Shown: positions 34,381 through 42,964, numbered from the stretch's first letter. The stretch: 64,000 nt of DNA from Gemmatimonadota bacterium (GCA_009837395.1 VXTP01000006.1:62001-126000), one strand, 5' to 3'. Notes: generated by a model from the letters alone, not told the origin. Numbers and translations: made by a program.

Positions 34381-34462
34381 TACAGGACGGCCGCGCGACT
34401 TTGCGGAACGCCCGGATCGTCTTACAGGACAGCCCGCGCGACCTTTCGGAACGCCCGGATCA
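34381..34462. repeat. 42-bp imperfect direct repeat x2 at the end of the DegT-type gene
   Basis: Copies at 34381-34420 and 34423-34462 (TACAGGACRGCCCGCGCGAC...GGAACGCCCGGATCR). The second encodes the last 13 codons of the aminotransferase with its TAA at 34422-34424; the first lies immediately past the stop as an untranslated copy with one base deleted. Confidence 0.9.
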
Positions 34463-35687
34463 CGTCGTCCACGTCTTCATCGGTCAACTGGGCGGGCAGC
34501 GGCAAGATGCGTGCCCGGTCGAGCAGATCGTCGCTGCGCGGCAGCATGCCGGCACGGTATTCCATCGGGCTTTCGGCGTTGAACGGGCAGGTCCAGGGGC
34601 ATCCGGCGGTCGTCACGGGCGCCTTGTTCAGAAGGTTGGACATGTACCGGTACTGGTGAATGCCCCCGTGGGGCTCGCCGGCCGGGATGCCTTCCGCCCG
34701 TATTGCCGCGGTGAAACGGACCGCTGCTTCCGCCGAGTCGTGGATCCAGGAGAAATAGGCGCCGCTGTCGCCTTCGGGATCCGCGATTCGTCGTAGCTGG
34801 ATGCCCGGCGTCTTGCCGAGGGTCTCCCGCAGCCTGACCTGGTGGCGTTGCATGCCCTGCAGGATGGAAGGCAGTTTCTCCAGCTGCACGAGGCCCACCG
34901 CGCCGCGGAGTTCGTCCATGCGGACCCCCATGCCGAAGGTCTCGAACGCCGAGTCCTCTCCTGACGAGACGCCTTCGAGATCCCGTTCGAATCCCGTGTC
35001 GTGGAAGCAAACCGCCCGGCGGAAGACCTCGTCGTCGTCCGTCGTGACCATCCCGCCTTCGCCGGTGGTGAAGTTCTTGTTGTACTGCAGGCTGGTCGCA
35101 CCCGCCGTGCCCATGGATCCCACGGGCCGGCCATCAATGCGCGCGCCCGCTGCCTGGGAGCAGTCCTCGAGCACGGGGATCCCATGCCGGTCCGCCACCT
35201 CCAGGATGGCGGGCATGTCGGCAACTGTTCCGGCCATGTGTACGGCGATGATGACCCGCGTGCGGGGCGTGATGTGGCGTTCGATGTCGCCAGGGTCGAG
35301 GTTCAGCGTCTCGTCGATGTCGGCGAGGACCGGTACGGCGCGCAGATGCACGACCGCGTTGACGTCGGCGATCCACATGAAGGCCGGCATGATGACTTCC
35401 GTGCCCGGACCCGCGTCGAGAGCGGCCAGGGCCACGGAAAGTGCCGTGCTCCCGCTGTGGGTGGCGAGGGCGAAACGCGTGCCCACGTACCGGGCGTAGG
35501 CCGCTTCGAACCGGTCGACCTTGCCGAGGGGCTCGATGCCGTAGTATCGGAAGGGTGAGCGGGCTTCAATGACTTCGATGGCGGCCCGTTTTTCCTCTTC
35601 CCCGTAAACCGCTCCACCGGGTATAAGCGGAGGCCAGTTTTCCGTGCGGACCGGAGTTCCGCCGTCGATTGCCAGGGATTCCGCCAT
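34422..35687 (-). CDS. DegT/DnrJ/EryC1/StrS-type aminotransferase
   Basis: A 421-residue sugar-aminotransferase-like PLP enzyme. It has HSGSTALSVALAAL, EVIMPAFMWIADVNAVVHL, VLEDCSQAAGARIDG and the PLP Lys in SLQYNKNFTTGEGGM, all typical. Members transaminate nucleotide-linked keto sugars or cyclitols in antibiotics and surface sugars. No sugar-nucleotide gene lies near, which leaves the role open. It is the first gene of a minus-strand operon that runs through two more PLP enzymes and a creatininase. The 3' end sits in a 42-bp direct repeat. Confidence 0.88.
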   Translation of the reverse strand: MAESLAIDGGTPVRTENWPPLIPGGAVYGEEEKRAAIEVIEARSPFRYYGIEPLGKVDRFEAAYARYVGTRFALATHSGSTALSVALAALDAGPGTEVIMPAFMWIADVNAVVHLRAVPVLADIDETLNLDPGDIERHITPRTRVIIAVHMAGTVADMPAILEVADRHGIPVLEDCSQAAGARIDGRPVGSMGTAGATSLQYNKNFTTGEGGMVTTDDDEVFRRAVCFHDTGFERDLEGVSSGEDSAFETFGMGVRMDELRGAVGLVQLEKLPSILQGMQRHQVRLRETLGKTPGIQLRRIADPEGDSGAYFSWIHDSAEAAVRFTAAIRAEGIPAGEPHGGIHQYRYMSNLLNKAPVTTAGCPWTCPFNAESPMEYRAGMLPRSDDLLDRARILPLPAQLTDEDVDDVIRAFRKVARAVL

Positions 35688-35850
35688 GGTCGTCCTGATT
35701 CAACGATCGAGCTTACATCGTAAGTATGCGGAATGGTTGGAATGAGATGCAGGACTATAACAAGGCATGCCGCCCGGTTCAAGTACAATTTACCGTCGTT
35801 CGAGGCAGACTGCGAGGGCGGGTAGCGGTCGATTTGGACCGCCCGCCCAC

Positions 35851-35945
35851 CAGTCTTGCTCCTCGACCGGCCCCGCAACGTACAGCCGGCCAGCTCGTCA
35901 ACAGGTCCTGCTCGACACTCGGCCTGCCACGTCCAGCAGGCGATC
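35851..35945. repeat. Degenerate ~46-bp direct repeat around the stop of the phosphatase-hydrolase fusion
   Basis: A copy at 35902-35945 encodes the C-terminal residues of the fusion gene; a second at about 35851-35896 lies past the stop (35898-35900). Shared words include TGCTC, GGCC and ACGT with CAGC; identity is roughly 70-75% and one 3-base insertion is needed. Confidence 0.6.
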
Positions 35946-37376
35946 CTTCCAGGTGACCCGGCCGAGCCAGTCGTCGGGGATGCCGCCAAGACCGTACAGC
36001 GCTCCGGCGAGTTGTCCCGTCACCGCGGCGACCGTGTCGGCGTCGTCGGCCAGGTTGGCCGCGACCAGCACGGCGCCGCGGAAATCGGAGGTGCGTGCCA
36101 CCGACCAGAGAGCGGCTTCCATCGTGCTGGCGACGTAACCGCTCGAGCTGATCTCTTCCCGGGCTTTTCCTCGCCAGCTTCCGGCCAGGATCCGGGAGAT
36201 CTCCGCCGCCCCGTCGAAGGATCTCGGCGCGAGAAGGTCCGCTTTCGCCTTTCCGGATATGGCATCCGCCAGCAGGGCCGCGAAGCCCCGGCAGGCATCC
36301 ACCGCGGTTTCGGCTCCGTGCGTCGTCCGGGACTGTTCCGCCGCCGCTGCGTCGAGCAGTGCGCGGTCGTCCCAGTAGCGCAGGGCGACGGGCGAAAGCC
36401 GCATCAGCGAGCCGTTTCCCGCGGAGTGCGGGTCAGTGGAGCCGGCGAGCGGATCGCCGGTTCGCTCATATCGGGTGAGGGCCGCGCGTGTGGTATTCCC
36501 GATGTCGAAGCAATGGCCGGTACAGGAGTATTCCCCTTTTCTCATCCAGCGGACGAACCGGTCCATCAGGTCCCGGACGTCGAGCATCCCGCAATCGGCA
36601 AGGCTTTCGGCCAGGGCCAGCGCCATCGTGGTGTCGTCGGTCCACTCGCCGGCGGCCAGACCGAAGGGACCGCCGCCGACCATGTCTTCCATGCGTTGCT
36701 GTGCGTCGCGGCGCTCGAACTCGAGCGTCGTGCCGACCGCATCCCCCACCGCGAGACCCAGGAAGGCGCCGACCGCACGGTCCCGGATGCTCTCCTCGGT
36801 CGTCGAGGGCAGCACCGGTACCACCGTCTCGCACTGTTGCACGTGGCGCTCCTGGTCGCGCGTTTCCAGGGCATTCGGCGAACGGGCCTCTCGTACGCGG
36901 TCTATCGCATCGTCCGGACGTTCGCCGAACTCCACGAGCAAACGCGCTGCGACGGTCCCCGCACGGCCCAGGCCGCCTTTACAGTGAACGAGCACGTCGA
37001 AGCCGAGCCGCAGGCGGTCCCGGATGGCCGCTCCCGCATGTACCCAGGCCTTTTCGAATTCCGGTCCGGGCGGCTGCCCGTCCGGTATGGGCAGGTGCCA
37101 CCACTCCATGTGCCGGTCCGCGACCGCCCCGGAGAGGTTCTGCACTTCCAGGTCCCGGATTTCTTCCCTGGTGATCAGGCTGACGACCGCTGTAGCGCCC
37201 CACCTGCTGATCCGGTCGAGGTCCGGGTCAAGGTCACGTTCCCAGTTCCCCGCGAGGCCCCAGGGGTACTTCTTGCCGGGGCACAGGGTGACGCCGATGC
37301 GGCCGTAGCCGTCCTTTGGACGTACCGAGTCGACGCGAATGGGGTGGGTCTCGCTTGTTTTTATTGTATTGGACAT
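35898..37376 (-). CDS. Dual-specificity phosphatase fused to ADP-ribosylglycohydrolase
   Basis: A 492-residue protein with two catalytic domains. The N-terminal part (residues about 25-170) is a CDKN3-like protein tyrosine phosphatase with the P-loop HCKGGLGRAG (Cys132, Arg138) and a likely general acid Asp99 (PIPDG). The C-terminal part (about 195-490) is an ADP-ribosylglycohydrolase (DraG/ARH) with GLAVGDAVG, EWTDDTTMALAL, NGSLMRLSP and DDADTVAAVTGQLAGALYG, so its two Mg-binding motifs are complete. Both active sites look intact. Together they suggest removal of phosphate and ADP-ribose from one target. No signal peptide. Gene stands alone, transcribed away from tRNA-Ala; repeats flank both ends. 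Confidence 0.9.
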   Translation of the reverse strand: MSNTIKTSETHPIRVDSVRPKDGYGRIGVTLCPGKKYPWGLAGNWERDLDPDLDRISRWGATAVVSLITREEIRDLEVQNLSGAVADRHMEWWHLPIPDGQPPGPEFEKAWVHAGAAIRDRLRLGFDVLVHCKGGLGRAGTVAARLLVEFGERPDDAIDRVREARSPNALETRDQERHVQQCETVVPVLPSTTEESIRDRAVGAFLGLAVGDAVGTTLEFERRDAQQRMEDMVGGGPFGLAAGEWTDDTTMALALAESLADCGMLDVRDLMDRFVRWMRKGEYSCTGHCFDIGNTTRAALTRYERTGDPLAGSTDPHSAGNGSLMRLSPVALRYWDDRALLDAAAAEQSRTTHGAETAVDACRGFAALLADAISGKAKADLLAPRSFDGAAEISRILAGSWRGKAREEISSSGYVASTMEAALWSVARTSDFRGAVLVAANLADDADTVAAVTGQLAGALYGLGGIPDDWLGRVTWKDRLLDVAGRVSSRTC

Positions 37377-37677
37377 GCACCGCTTTCCTTTCGGTAATCA
37401 TCGTGAAGGCGACCGTTTTCCGTCTCCCCGTCGCCTGGACGTCCCGACGATAACCCGGCGTACCTTCGACCGCAAGAAATATCCGTGTTTCTAGAGCTGT
37501 TTGCAAACGTATCCATCCACGGCAGCGGCTAAGCGTCGTGGCGGTACCTCGCGGCCCGCACACGGCACCCACGCTCCGGCGGCATCTGGGCCCACACGGT
37601 GCACCTGCGCCCCGGCGCCATCCGCGCAACGTTTCCCTTGACAGCCGCCTTCACCGTTCCTATTTTGTGCGGCGTCA
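37377..37677. other. Intergenic region between fusion gene and tRNA-Ala
   Basis: About 300 bases, divergent. It has an imperfect tandem repeat at 37540-37630 (units starting GGCGGTACCTC, GGCGGCATCTG, GGCGCCATCCG; about 36-38 bases) and, next to the tRNA, TTGACA at 37638-37643 followed by TATTTT 18 bases on, a plausible tRNA promoter. No coding frame looks real. Confidence 0.6.
37638..37667 (+). promoter_or_regulatory. Promoter of tRNA-Ala
   Basis: TTGACA (37638-37643), an 18-base spacer and TATTTT (37662-37667) lie 10 bases before the tRNA, a strong housekeeping-type promoter match. Confidence 0.6.
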
Positions 37678-37750
37678 GGGGCTGTAGCTCAGCTGGGAGA
37701 GCGCATGAATGGCATTCATGAGGTCAGCGGTTCGATCCCGCTCAGCTCCA
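37678..37750 (+). tRNA. tRNA-Ala (anticodon GGC)
   Basis: A 73-base cloverleaf. The acceptor stem pairs GGGGCTG with CAGCTCC (one G-U pair), the D arm is GCTCAGCTGGGAGAGC, the anticodon arm CATGA-ATGGCAT-TCATG gives anticodon GGC, and the T arm AGCGG-TTCGATC-CCGCT is standard. Reads GCC/GCU alanine codons. The CCA end is not encoded (CTA follows the discriminator A). Confidence 0.95.
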
Positions 37751-37893
37751 CTACCTGCTGGTGGCGACCTCATCCTTAAGTGGCGGTCCCTGGTGGATTG
37801 ACCGAGGTCCCGGCCGGTTTGGTCAGCTTGGCCAGCGCATCGATTTGTAGTGATCCATCATAAACAGTCGGTTACTCGTATACAGCGCGCACT

Positions 37894-39765
37894 ATGCTCA
37901 GCACCATCTGCACAGTTAATCGCAGTATACCGACCAGCCGTTTACGCATCCTGAGCCGGCTGACGATCTTCCTGTCTTTACTGTGTGCGTCTCCCGCATG
38001 GCTCCATGCGGCCCCCGTTCCAGTCTATGATACACCAACCGACGCTGCTACCATTTCAGCGTCGGTTTTTCTTTATGTCCCGTTCCATTTCCCGGATACG
38101 AGCGCGACCACGGCCACCGCCGCGGCGACTACCCCGGCCAACACCAACACCCCGCCCACGCCCACGGCCACTGAAGGCAATCAGGGGATCGTCGCGGAAA
38201 CGGCGAAGGGGGACGAGGGGCTCGCATCCGGTTCCGCCGTCCCGGACGCGGTTTCTGTATCGGAGACCTATCTCGAAGAACAGTCCGGCACCGCCGGTTT
38301 TTCCCTGCTCGCACCCTACCTGGATGAATTCGACCGCGTCGAGGCCCCCGAACCTCCGTGGCCCGATTTCGGCCGTTTCGACGTTCCCATCAGCTACAAC
38401 GACCGGGTGAAAACGGCGATCCACGTCCTGCGGGGCGACGCTTCCGGTGTTTTCGCCGGATGGCTGGGCCGGACCAACCGCTACCGGGCCATGATCCAGT
38501 CGATACTCTCCAGGTCCGGATTGCCCGGCGACCTGGTCTACGTCGCCATGGTCGAAAGCGGCTTCGATCCCCGGGCGCGCTCCCGGGAAGGCGGGGCGGG
38601 CCTGTGGCAACTTTCTCCGGCGGACGCGGAACGCTACGGACTGACCCGGAACGATGAGATCGACGAGCGTTACGACCCGGAGAAGTCCACCCGGGCGGCG
38701 GCGGCGAGGTTCAAGGACCTCTACCTGGAGCTGGGCAGTTGGGATCTCGTAATGGCGGCCCATCATGCCGGGTCCGAACCCGTGCAGCGTGCGGGGAGCC
38801 TGAGTCTCTGGAACATGAGGCTGCCCGGCCGATCGATCCCCTTCGTCGCCTTCGTCATGGCATCGGCCATTATCTCCAAGTCGCCCGAAGTATACGGATT
38901 CGAACCCCTGGGCGGTCTTCCGGTGATACACGAGTCCGTCCCGGTGCAGCGTGCGATGGTACTGGAAGAAGTGGCCGAGGGCATGAAAGTCCAGGTCGAG
39001 AAGCTGCGTGAACTGAATCCGGAACTGCGGCGCTGGAAGGCCGTGCCGGGATTCGATCTCAACGTGCCGCTGGGCACCAAGCGTGCCTACGCCACGTGGG
39101 CCGGTATCGAACCGCCCGGACCCGATCCTTCCGAGATGACTTTTTACCGGGTCCGGCGAGGAGACACGCTGGGGCGGATTTCCCGCCGGTTCGGCGTGCG
39201 CACCGGGGAAATCATCGCCGAGAACAACATTCGCCGCCCGAACCGGTTGCGGATCGGCCAGGTGCTTGCCATACCGCTTTTCGGCTCATCGATCCGTTCG
39301 TCGAATCAATCCATTGCCAACCGGAGGCCCCGGGACGTGCCTCCGCCCGATCCCGCGACCCATCAGGCCATCTCCTACCGGATCAGGCGTGGCGACACGC
39401 TGGCGCGCATCAGCAGGAGATACGGCGTCTCCATGGCCAACCTGCAGGACTGGAACAAGCTGAACAACCCGGGAGACATCATCGCGGGCCGCAGCCTGAC
39501 CATCTACGTTCCGCGTCCGAGCGGCACCGCGAGCGGTGGTGCGACGCCGACCGGAACGCCCGGGACGGGAGGATCTACCCGTGGCGAGGGTGGAGCGACG
39601 GCATCCGACGCCATCATCTACACCGTAAAGCCGGGCGACACCCTCTGGGATATCGCACGGGCCCACAACGTGACGGTGAGCGCCTTGCGCAGGACGAACG
39701 GATTGGGCACGCGCGCCGCCATACATCCCGGAGACCGGCTCCGCATCAACCCTTCCGACTCTTAA
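37894..39765 (+). CDS. MltD-like lytic transglycosylase with three LysM domains
   Basis: A 623-residue exported murein enzyme. A signal peptide (about 1-40, cut after LHA) is followed by a Thr/Ala/Pro-rich linker, then a transglycosylase domain (about 165-330) with the catalytic Glu in YVAMVESGFDPRARS, GAGLWQLSPADAERYGL, DERYDPEKSTRAAAARFKDL and WDLVMAAHHAGSEP. Three LysM modules follow (about 417-465, 495-545, 572-620), each with the RRGDTL/KPGDTL opening, which anchor the enzyme to peptidoglycan. The usual AYNAG is AHHAG. It cuts glycan strands with 1,6-anhydro ends. It lies downstream of tRNA-Ala and upstream of sppA, on the same strand. Confidence 0.9.
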   Translation: MLSTICTVNRSIPTSRLRILSRLTIFLSLLCASPAWLHAAPVPVYDTPTDAATISASVFLYVPFHFPDTSATTATAAATTPANTNTPPTPTATEGNQGIVAETAKGDEGLASGSAVPDAVSVSETYLEEQSGTAGFSLLAPYLDEFDRVEAPEPPWPDFGRFDVPISYNDRVKTAIHVLRGDASGVFAGWLGRTNRYRAMIQSILSRSGLPGDLVYVAMVESGFDPRARSREGGAGLWQLSPADAERYGLTRNDEIDERYDPEKSTRAAAARFKDLYLELGSWDLVMAAHHAGSEPVQRAGSLSLWNMRLPGRSIPFVAFVMASAIISKSPEVYGFEPLGGLPVIHESVPVQRAMVLEEVAEGMKVQVEKLRELNPELRRWKAVPGFDLNVPLGTKRAYATWAGIEPPGPDPSEMTFYRVRRGDTLGRISRRFGVRTGEIIAENNIRRPNRLRIGQVLAIPLFGSSIRSSNQSIANRRPRDVPPPDPATHQAISYRIRRGDTLARISRRYGVSMANLQDWNKLNNPGDIIAGRSLTIYVPRPSGTASGGATPTGTPGTGGSTRGEGGATASDAIIYTVKPGDTLWDIARAHNVTVSALRRTNGLGTRAAIHPGDRLRINPSDS

Positions 39766-39771
39766 AAGTCA

Positions 39772-39800
39772 TTGACATTCTTAAACTAACGTGATATTTT
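39772..39800 (+). promoter_or_regulatory. Strong sigma70-type promoter upstream of sppA
   Basis: TTGACA (39772-39777), a 17-base spacer and TATTTT (39795-39800). The match is close to consensus. It lies 81 bases before the sppA start and just after the transglycosylase stop. Confidence 0.7.
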
Positions 39801-39880
39801 GGTCACGGATATTCAGGTCCGAAAGACGGTCCGGTATCGAACCCGAATTCAAACGTGACGCGGGATAGCGGAGCGTTGCC

Positions 39881-40759
39881 ATGGCGCGAAAATCTGACTG
39901 GATTATCGGTGGCCTGCTCGGTGGCGGGGTACTGGTTATCGTTATCGTCATGTTGCTGCTTATTGCCGGTCCCATGCTGAGCAGCGACAGTTCCCTTTCC
40001 AGCATGGGCGGCGGCCGGGTTGCGCTGGTCGAAGTCCGGGGTGCGATTACCCGGGGCGATGACACGGTCAGGCAGATCGTCAAGCACCGCGAGGACGATT
40101 CCGTGCGGGCCATCGTGCTCCGCATCGACAGTCCCGGCGGCGCCGTAGCCCCCACGCAGGAGATCTTCGACGAACTGCGCAAGACCCGGGAAGCGGGCAA
40201 GGTCATCGTGGCGTCCATGGGCAGCGTGGCGGCATCGGGCGGGTACTACATCGCCTGCGCGGCCGATTCCATCGTGGCCAATCCCGGTACCATCACCGGA
40301 AGCATCGGCGTGATCACCGTCGCACCGAGCGCGGAGGATCTGCTCGAGAGGATAGGCATCGACTGGCAGGTCGTCAAAAGCGGCCGGCACAAGGACATAG
40401 GCTCACCGAGCCGCAGCATGACCGACGAGGAAATGGGGATCGTGCAGTCCGTCGTCGACGACGTATACGACCAGTTTGTCGGCGCGGTAGCCAGCTACCG
40501 GCCGCTTTCCCTCGAAGAAGTGGTCGAACGGGCGGACGGACGGATTTACACCGGAAACCAGGCGCTTCCCCTGGGTCTCGTGGACCGCCTGGGGACCTAC
40601 CAGGACGCGATCGCCCTGGCCGGCAGGATGACCGGCCTTTCGGAAAAGCCCAACGTAGTCCGTCAGCGGCCGAAGACGTTTTTCGAGATGCTGATGGATA
40701 ACATGGAGACGATGACAGGTCTGTATTCACCGGGCGTCGTCGAATACCGGTATCGATAA
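39881..40759 (+). CDS. sppA: Signal peptide peptidase SppA (36K type)
   Basis: A 292-residue membrane-anchored serine protease. One N-terminal membrane helix (about 9-31) anchors it; the catalytic Ser is in MGSVAASGGYYIACAAD and the Lys in SGRHKDIGSPSR, with RIDSPGGAVAPTQEI as the substrate-groove block. It removes cleaved signal peptides and degrades misfolded membrane proteins. Length matches the short SppA form found in most bacteria, which works as an oligomer. A strong promoter lies upstream, and HU follows 31 bases after its end. Confidence 0.93.
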   Translation: MARKSDWIIGGLLGGGVLVIVIVMLLLIAGPMLSSDSSLSSMGGGRVALVEVRGAITRGDDTVRQIVKHREDDSVRAIVLRIDSPGGAVAPTQEIFDELRKTREAGKVIVASMGSVAASGGYYIACAADSIVANPGTITGSIGVITVAPSAEDLLERIGIDWQVVKSGRHKDIGSPSRSMTDEEMGIVQSVVDDVYDQFVGAVASYRPLSLEEVVERADGRIYTGNQALPLGLVDRLGTYQDAIALAGRMTGLSEKPNVVRQRPKTFFEMLMDNMETMTGLYSPGVVEYRYR

Positions 40760-40790
40760 TGCGGCAACATCTACGATCAAGGAGATTGGT

Positions 40791-41072
40791 ATGACTAAGG
40801 CCGATATCGTGGCTCGCATCGCACAATCCACCGGGATGACCAAGGTGGACACCGCGGAAGTGCTGAACGCGTTGCTGGATTCGATCTCATCCGCGCTGGG
40901 AAGGGGCGAGAAGATCGAACTGCGTGGATTCGGCATTTTCAAGGTGAAGGAAAGAAAGGCGCGCGTCGCCCGCAATCCGAAAACCGGTACGGGGATCCGG
41001 ATTCCACCGTGTGTGGTGCCGGTTTTCAAACCGTCAGACCATCTGAAAAACCGAGTACAGAAGGAAAACTAA
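40791..41072 (+). CDS. HU/IHF family DNA-binding protein
   Basis: A 93-residue histone-like protein. KADIVARIAQSTGMTK, ELRGFGIFKVKERKARVARNP and the DNA-arm block RNPKTGTGIRIPP are diagnostic. Length (about 90) fits HU or IHF; the C-terminal KPSDHLKNRVQ is the family end. The dimer bends DNA in the nucleoid. It lies 31 bases after sppA and 16 bases before the small AURKAIP1/COX24 gene, which suggests co-transcription. Confidence 0.95.
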   Translation: MTKADIVARIAQSTGMTKVDTAEVLNALLDSISSALGRGEKIELRGFGIFKVKERKARVARNPKTGTGIRIPPCVVPVFKPSDHLKNRVQKEN

Positions 41073-41088
41073 CCCAAGGGAGACAGAC

Positions 41089-41178
41089 GTGCCGAGTGGT
41101 AAGAAACGCAAGCGGTCGAAGATCGCTACCCATAAGCGCAAGAAGCGCTTGCGGGCCGACAGGCATAAGAAGAAGTAA
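41089..41178 (+). CDS. 29-residue AURKAIP1/COX24-domain protein (small ribosomal protein)
   Basis: A GTG-started 29-residue frame reading PSGKKRKRSK, IATHKRKKRL, RADRHKKK. It matches the bacterial AURKAIP1/COX24-domain mini-proteins (MPSGKKRKRHKIATHKRKKR type), homologous to mitochondrial mS38 and to the mycobacterial bS22-type ribosomal protein. The start is preceded by AAGGGAGACAGAC, a strong ribosome site. It is extremely basic, as expected for an rRNA-binding protein. It lies 16 bases after the HU gene. Too short for most gene finders. Confidence 0.85.
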   Translation: MPSGKKRKRSKIATHKRKKRLRADRHKKK

Positions 41179-41284
41179 GATCGGCGGTCAACCGGCGGCC
41201 AGACGGCTGCCTTCGAGCCTTTGAAAGCAGCGGGTGTCCTGCTCGGGACGCCCCGCCGGTCCTGCGCCGTCCTGCCCCGAAGTC
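41179..41284. other. Short gap between convergent genes with GTCCTGC repeats
   Basis: About 106 bases between the COX24-domain gene and the convergent binding-protein gene. Near the stop of the latter it carries three or four imperfect copies of a short GTCCTGCXCC word (41236-41287). No clear terminator hairpin with a T-run. Confidence 0.5.
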
Positions 41285-42964
41285 CTACCTCGCACCGGAA
41301 AAACCCTCGCCGATATAGAGATCCGTGAAGATCACGGTCTTGCCGCCGAATCGGTTGGTTTTGAGTCCCCTGAGCCACGGCTTGAAGAGGTGGTTCGCCA
41401 TGGGATGGAAGACGAAGGCGGCCCCCGCCTCCTCGACCAGAATGCGTTCGGCCCGGCGGATGATTTCCGTCCGCCGTTCAGGATCCAGCTCCTGGTCCGC
41501 CGCGTCCAGCAACGCCTCGAATTCCGTGTGTTCGAAATCGTGGCGGCTGCGCCCGCGCGTTCCGGGGCGCCAGATCATGTCCAGCATGTTCTTGGGATCC
41601 CGGTAGTCCCCGAAGAAAGGTACCATCCCCAGGTCGATGTTCCAGTTGAACATGTAGTTGGTGAATACCGGGTAATCGGCGCTGCGGAACGTAATGCCGA
41701 TGCCCAGGTGTTCCCGCAGCATGCCCTGGATCACCTCGGCGACCATCCGGATATCGGGTCTCGGCTGCCGCAGCCACATCTCCATCACCGGGAATCCGCG
41801 GCCTCCCGGATAACCCGCCTCCGCCAGCAACTTCCGCGCCTCTTCGGGATCGAAATCCTGGTAGGCTTTGTAGTCGTCATGGGCATCAAAGGTGACCGGC
41901 AGCATGGAATAGGCGGGAACGGCGGCGCCGTGAAGGACTACGCGGCAGATCGTTTCCCGGTCGATGGCCCAGGCGATGGCGCGACGGACCCGGGCGTCGT
42001 CAAAAGGCGGATTCCGTGTATTGAAGAAGATGTACCATGTGCCGTCGGTCGGGTTGGAAACGAGTTCCGAGCTCAGTTCGGGATCGCGCTGCACACGGAT
42101 CAACTCGTTGGCCTGTACCTCGGCGAATCCCACCTCGTCGTTTTCGTAGGGGAGCAGGTTGGCCGTGGACGGATGGCGGAATACGCGGTGAATCTTCTCC
42201 ACGTATCCCTTGATGGGGCCGTCGTAATAGGGATTGAGCTCGAAGTTCATGTGGCTGCCGTGCTTCCATTCCGTCAGCATATAGCTCGAATTGGTCACGC
42301 AGTTCCCTTCCTCGGTCCACCGGGGTCCGTGCTTCTCCACCTGCCACCGGGGCACCGGCATGGAGGTGGGGACGGAGAGAATGAGTCCCAGGTACGGCGC
42401 CGGGTGGGTGGTTTCGAAGGTCAGCGTATGGTCGTCGATGGCCCTGACGCCCAGTATTTCCGGATCGGCGTTCGGGGTCTGGCTGTAGGTCGTCGCACCC
42501 ACGATGTCGCTGTAGAACGCGGCGTATGGATTGGCCGTTTCGTAGGATAGGGACCTGCGGAAGGTATAGACGAAGTCGTGGGCGGTGACGGGCCGGCCGT
42601 CGCTCCACCGCCCTGATTTGCGCAGATAGAAGGTCCAGGTCTTGCCGTCGGGGGAGACCTCCCAGCGATCGGCCGCCGCCGGGATGAGATCACCGTTTTC
42701 GTCCTTGGAGACCAGGGTCTCGAAGAGGAACTCGTTCCACTGCCCCACGTAGAGGTTGACACTGACGTCCAGGCTCCGGGGCTCGTCCCGCATGAACCGG
42801 TAGGTCTGGAACTCCAGCGGCGCCGCATCGGGCGGCATCCGCTTGCCGATGGCGTTGAAGACGGGGTCGGTGTCCTGAGGGGTAAGCGGGATGGCTTCGG
42901 CCAGAAGCATGCCCGCGCATACCAGCAGGGAGGCTGTCAGGATGGCCCGCGGTTTCGATTTCAT
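41285..42964 (-). CDS. ABC transporter substrate-binding protein, oligopeptide type (SBP_bac_5)
   Basis: A 559-residue periplasmic binding protein. Start at 42964 gives a clean signal peptide (MKSKPRAILTASLLVC then AGMLLAEA); no lipobox. The mature part shows the OppA/DppA-family cluster: EPRSLDVSVNLYVGQWNEFL, AAADRWEVSPDGKTWTFYLR, WSDGRPVTAHDFVYTFRR and FDDARVRRAIAWAIDRETI. It would deliver peptides or other ligands to an inner-membrane permease, but no permease or ATPase genes lie in this window, so it may use a shared transporter. The start overlaps the 3' end of the PdxA2 gene by four bases, so the two are coupled. Confidence 0.9.
   Translation of the reverse strand: MKSKPRAILTASLLVCAGMLLAEAIPLTPQDTDPVFNAIGKRMPPDAAPLEFQTYRFMRDEPRSLDVSVNLYVGQWNEFLFETLVSKDENGDLIPAAADRWEVSPDGKTWTFYLRKSGRWSDGRPVTAHDFVYTFRRSLSYETANPYAAFYSDIVGATTYSQTPNADPEILGVRAIDDHTLTFETTHPAPYLGLILSVPTSMPVPRWQVEKHGPRWTEEGNCVTNSSYMLTEWKHGSHMNFELNPYYDGPIKGYVEKIHRVFRHPSTANLLPYENDEVGFAEVQANELIRVQRDPELSSELVSNPTDGTWYIFFNTRNPPFDDARVRRAIAWAIDRETICRVVLHGAAVPAYSMLPVTFDAHDDYKAYQDFDPEEARKLLAEAGYPGGRGFPVMEMWLRQPRPDIRMVAEVIQGMLREHLGIGITFRSADYPVFTNYMFNWNIDLGMVPFFGDYRDPKNMLDMIWRPGTRGRSRHDFEHTEFEALLDAADQELDPERRTEIIRRAERILVEEAGAAFVFHPMANHLFKPWLRGLKTNRFGGKTVIFTDLYIGEGFSGAR

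Noticed and set aside
35856-37397. 513-residue plus-strand frame opposite the phosphatase-hydrolase fusion
   Set aside because: The minus-strand gene has two complete enzyme signatures; the other frame has none.
37678-37750. tRNA-Ala as an integration site for an island at 37.4-30 kb
   Set aside because: No partial tRNA copy that could be an attachment site was found, and no integrase adjoins it.
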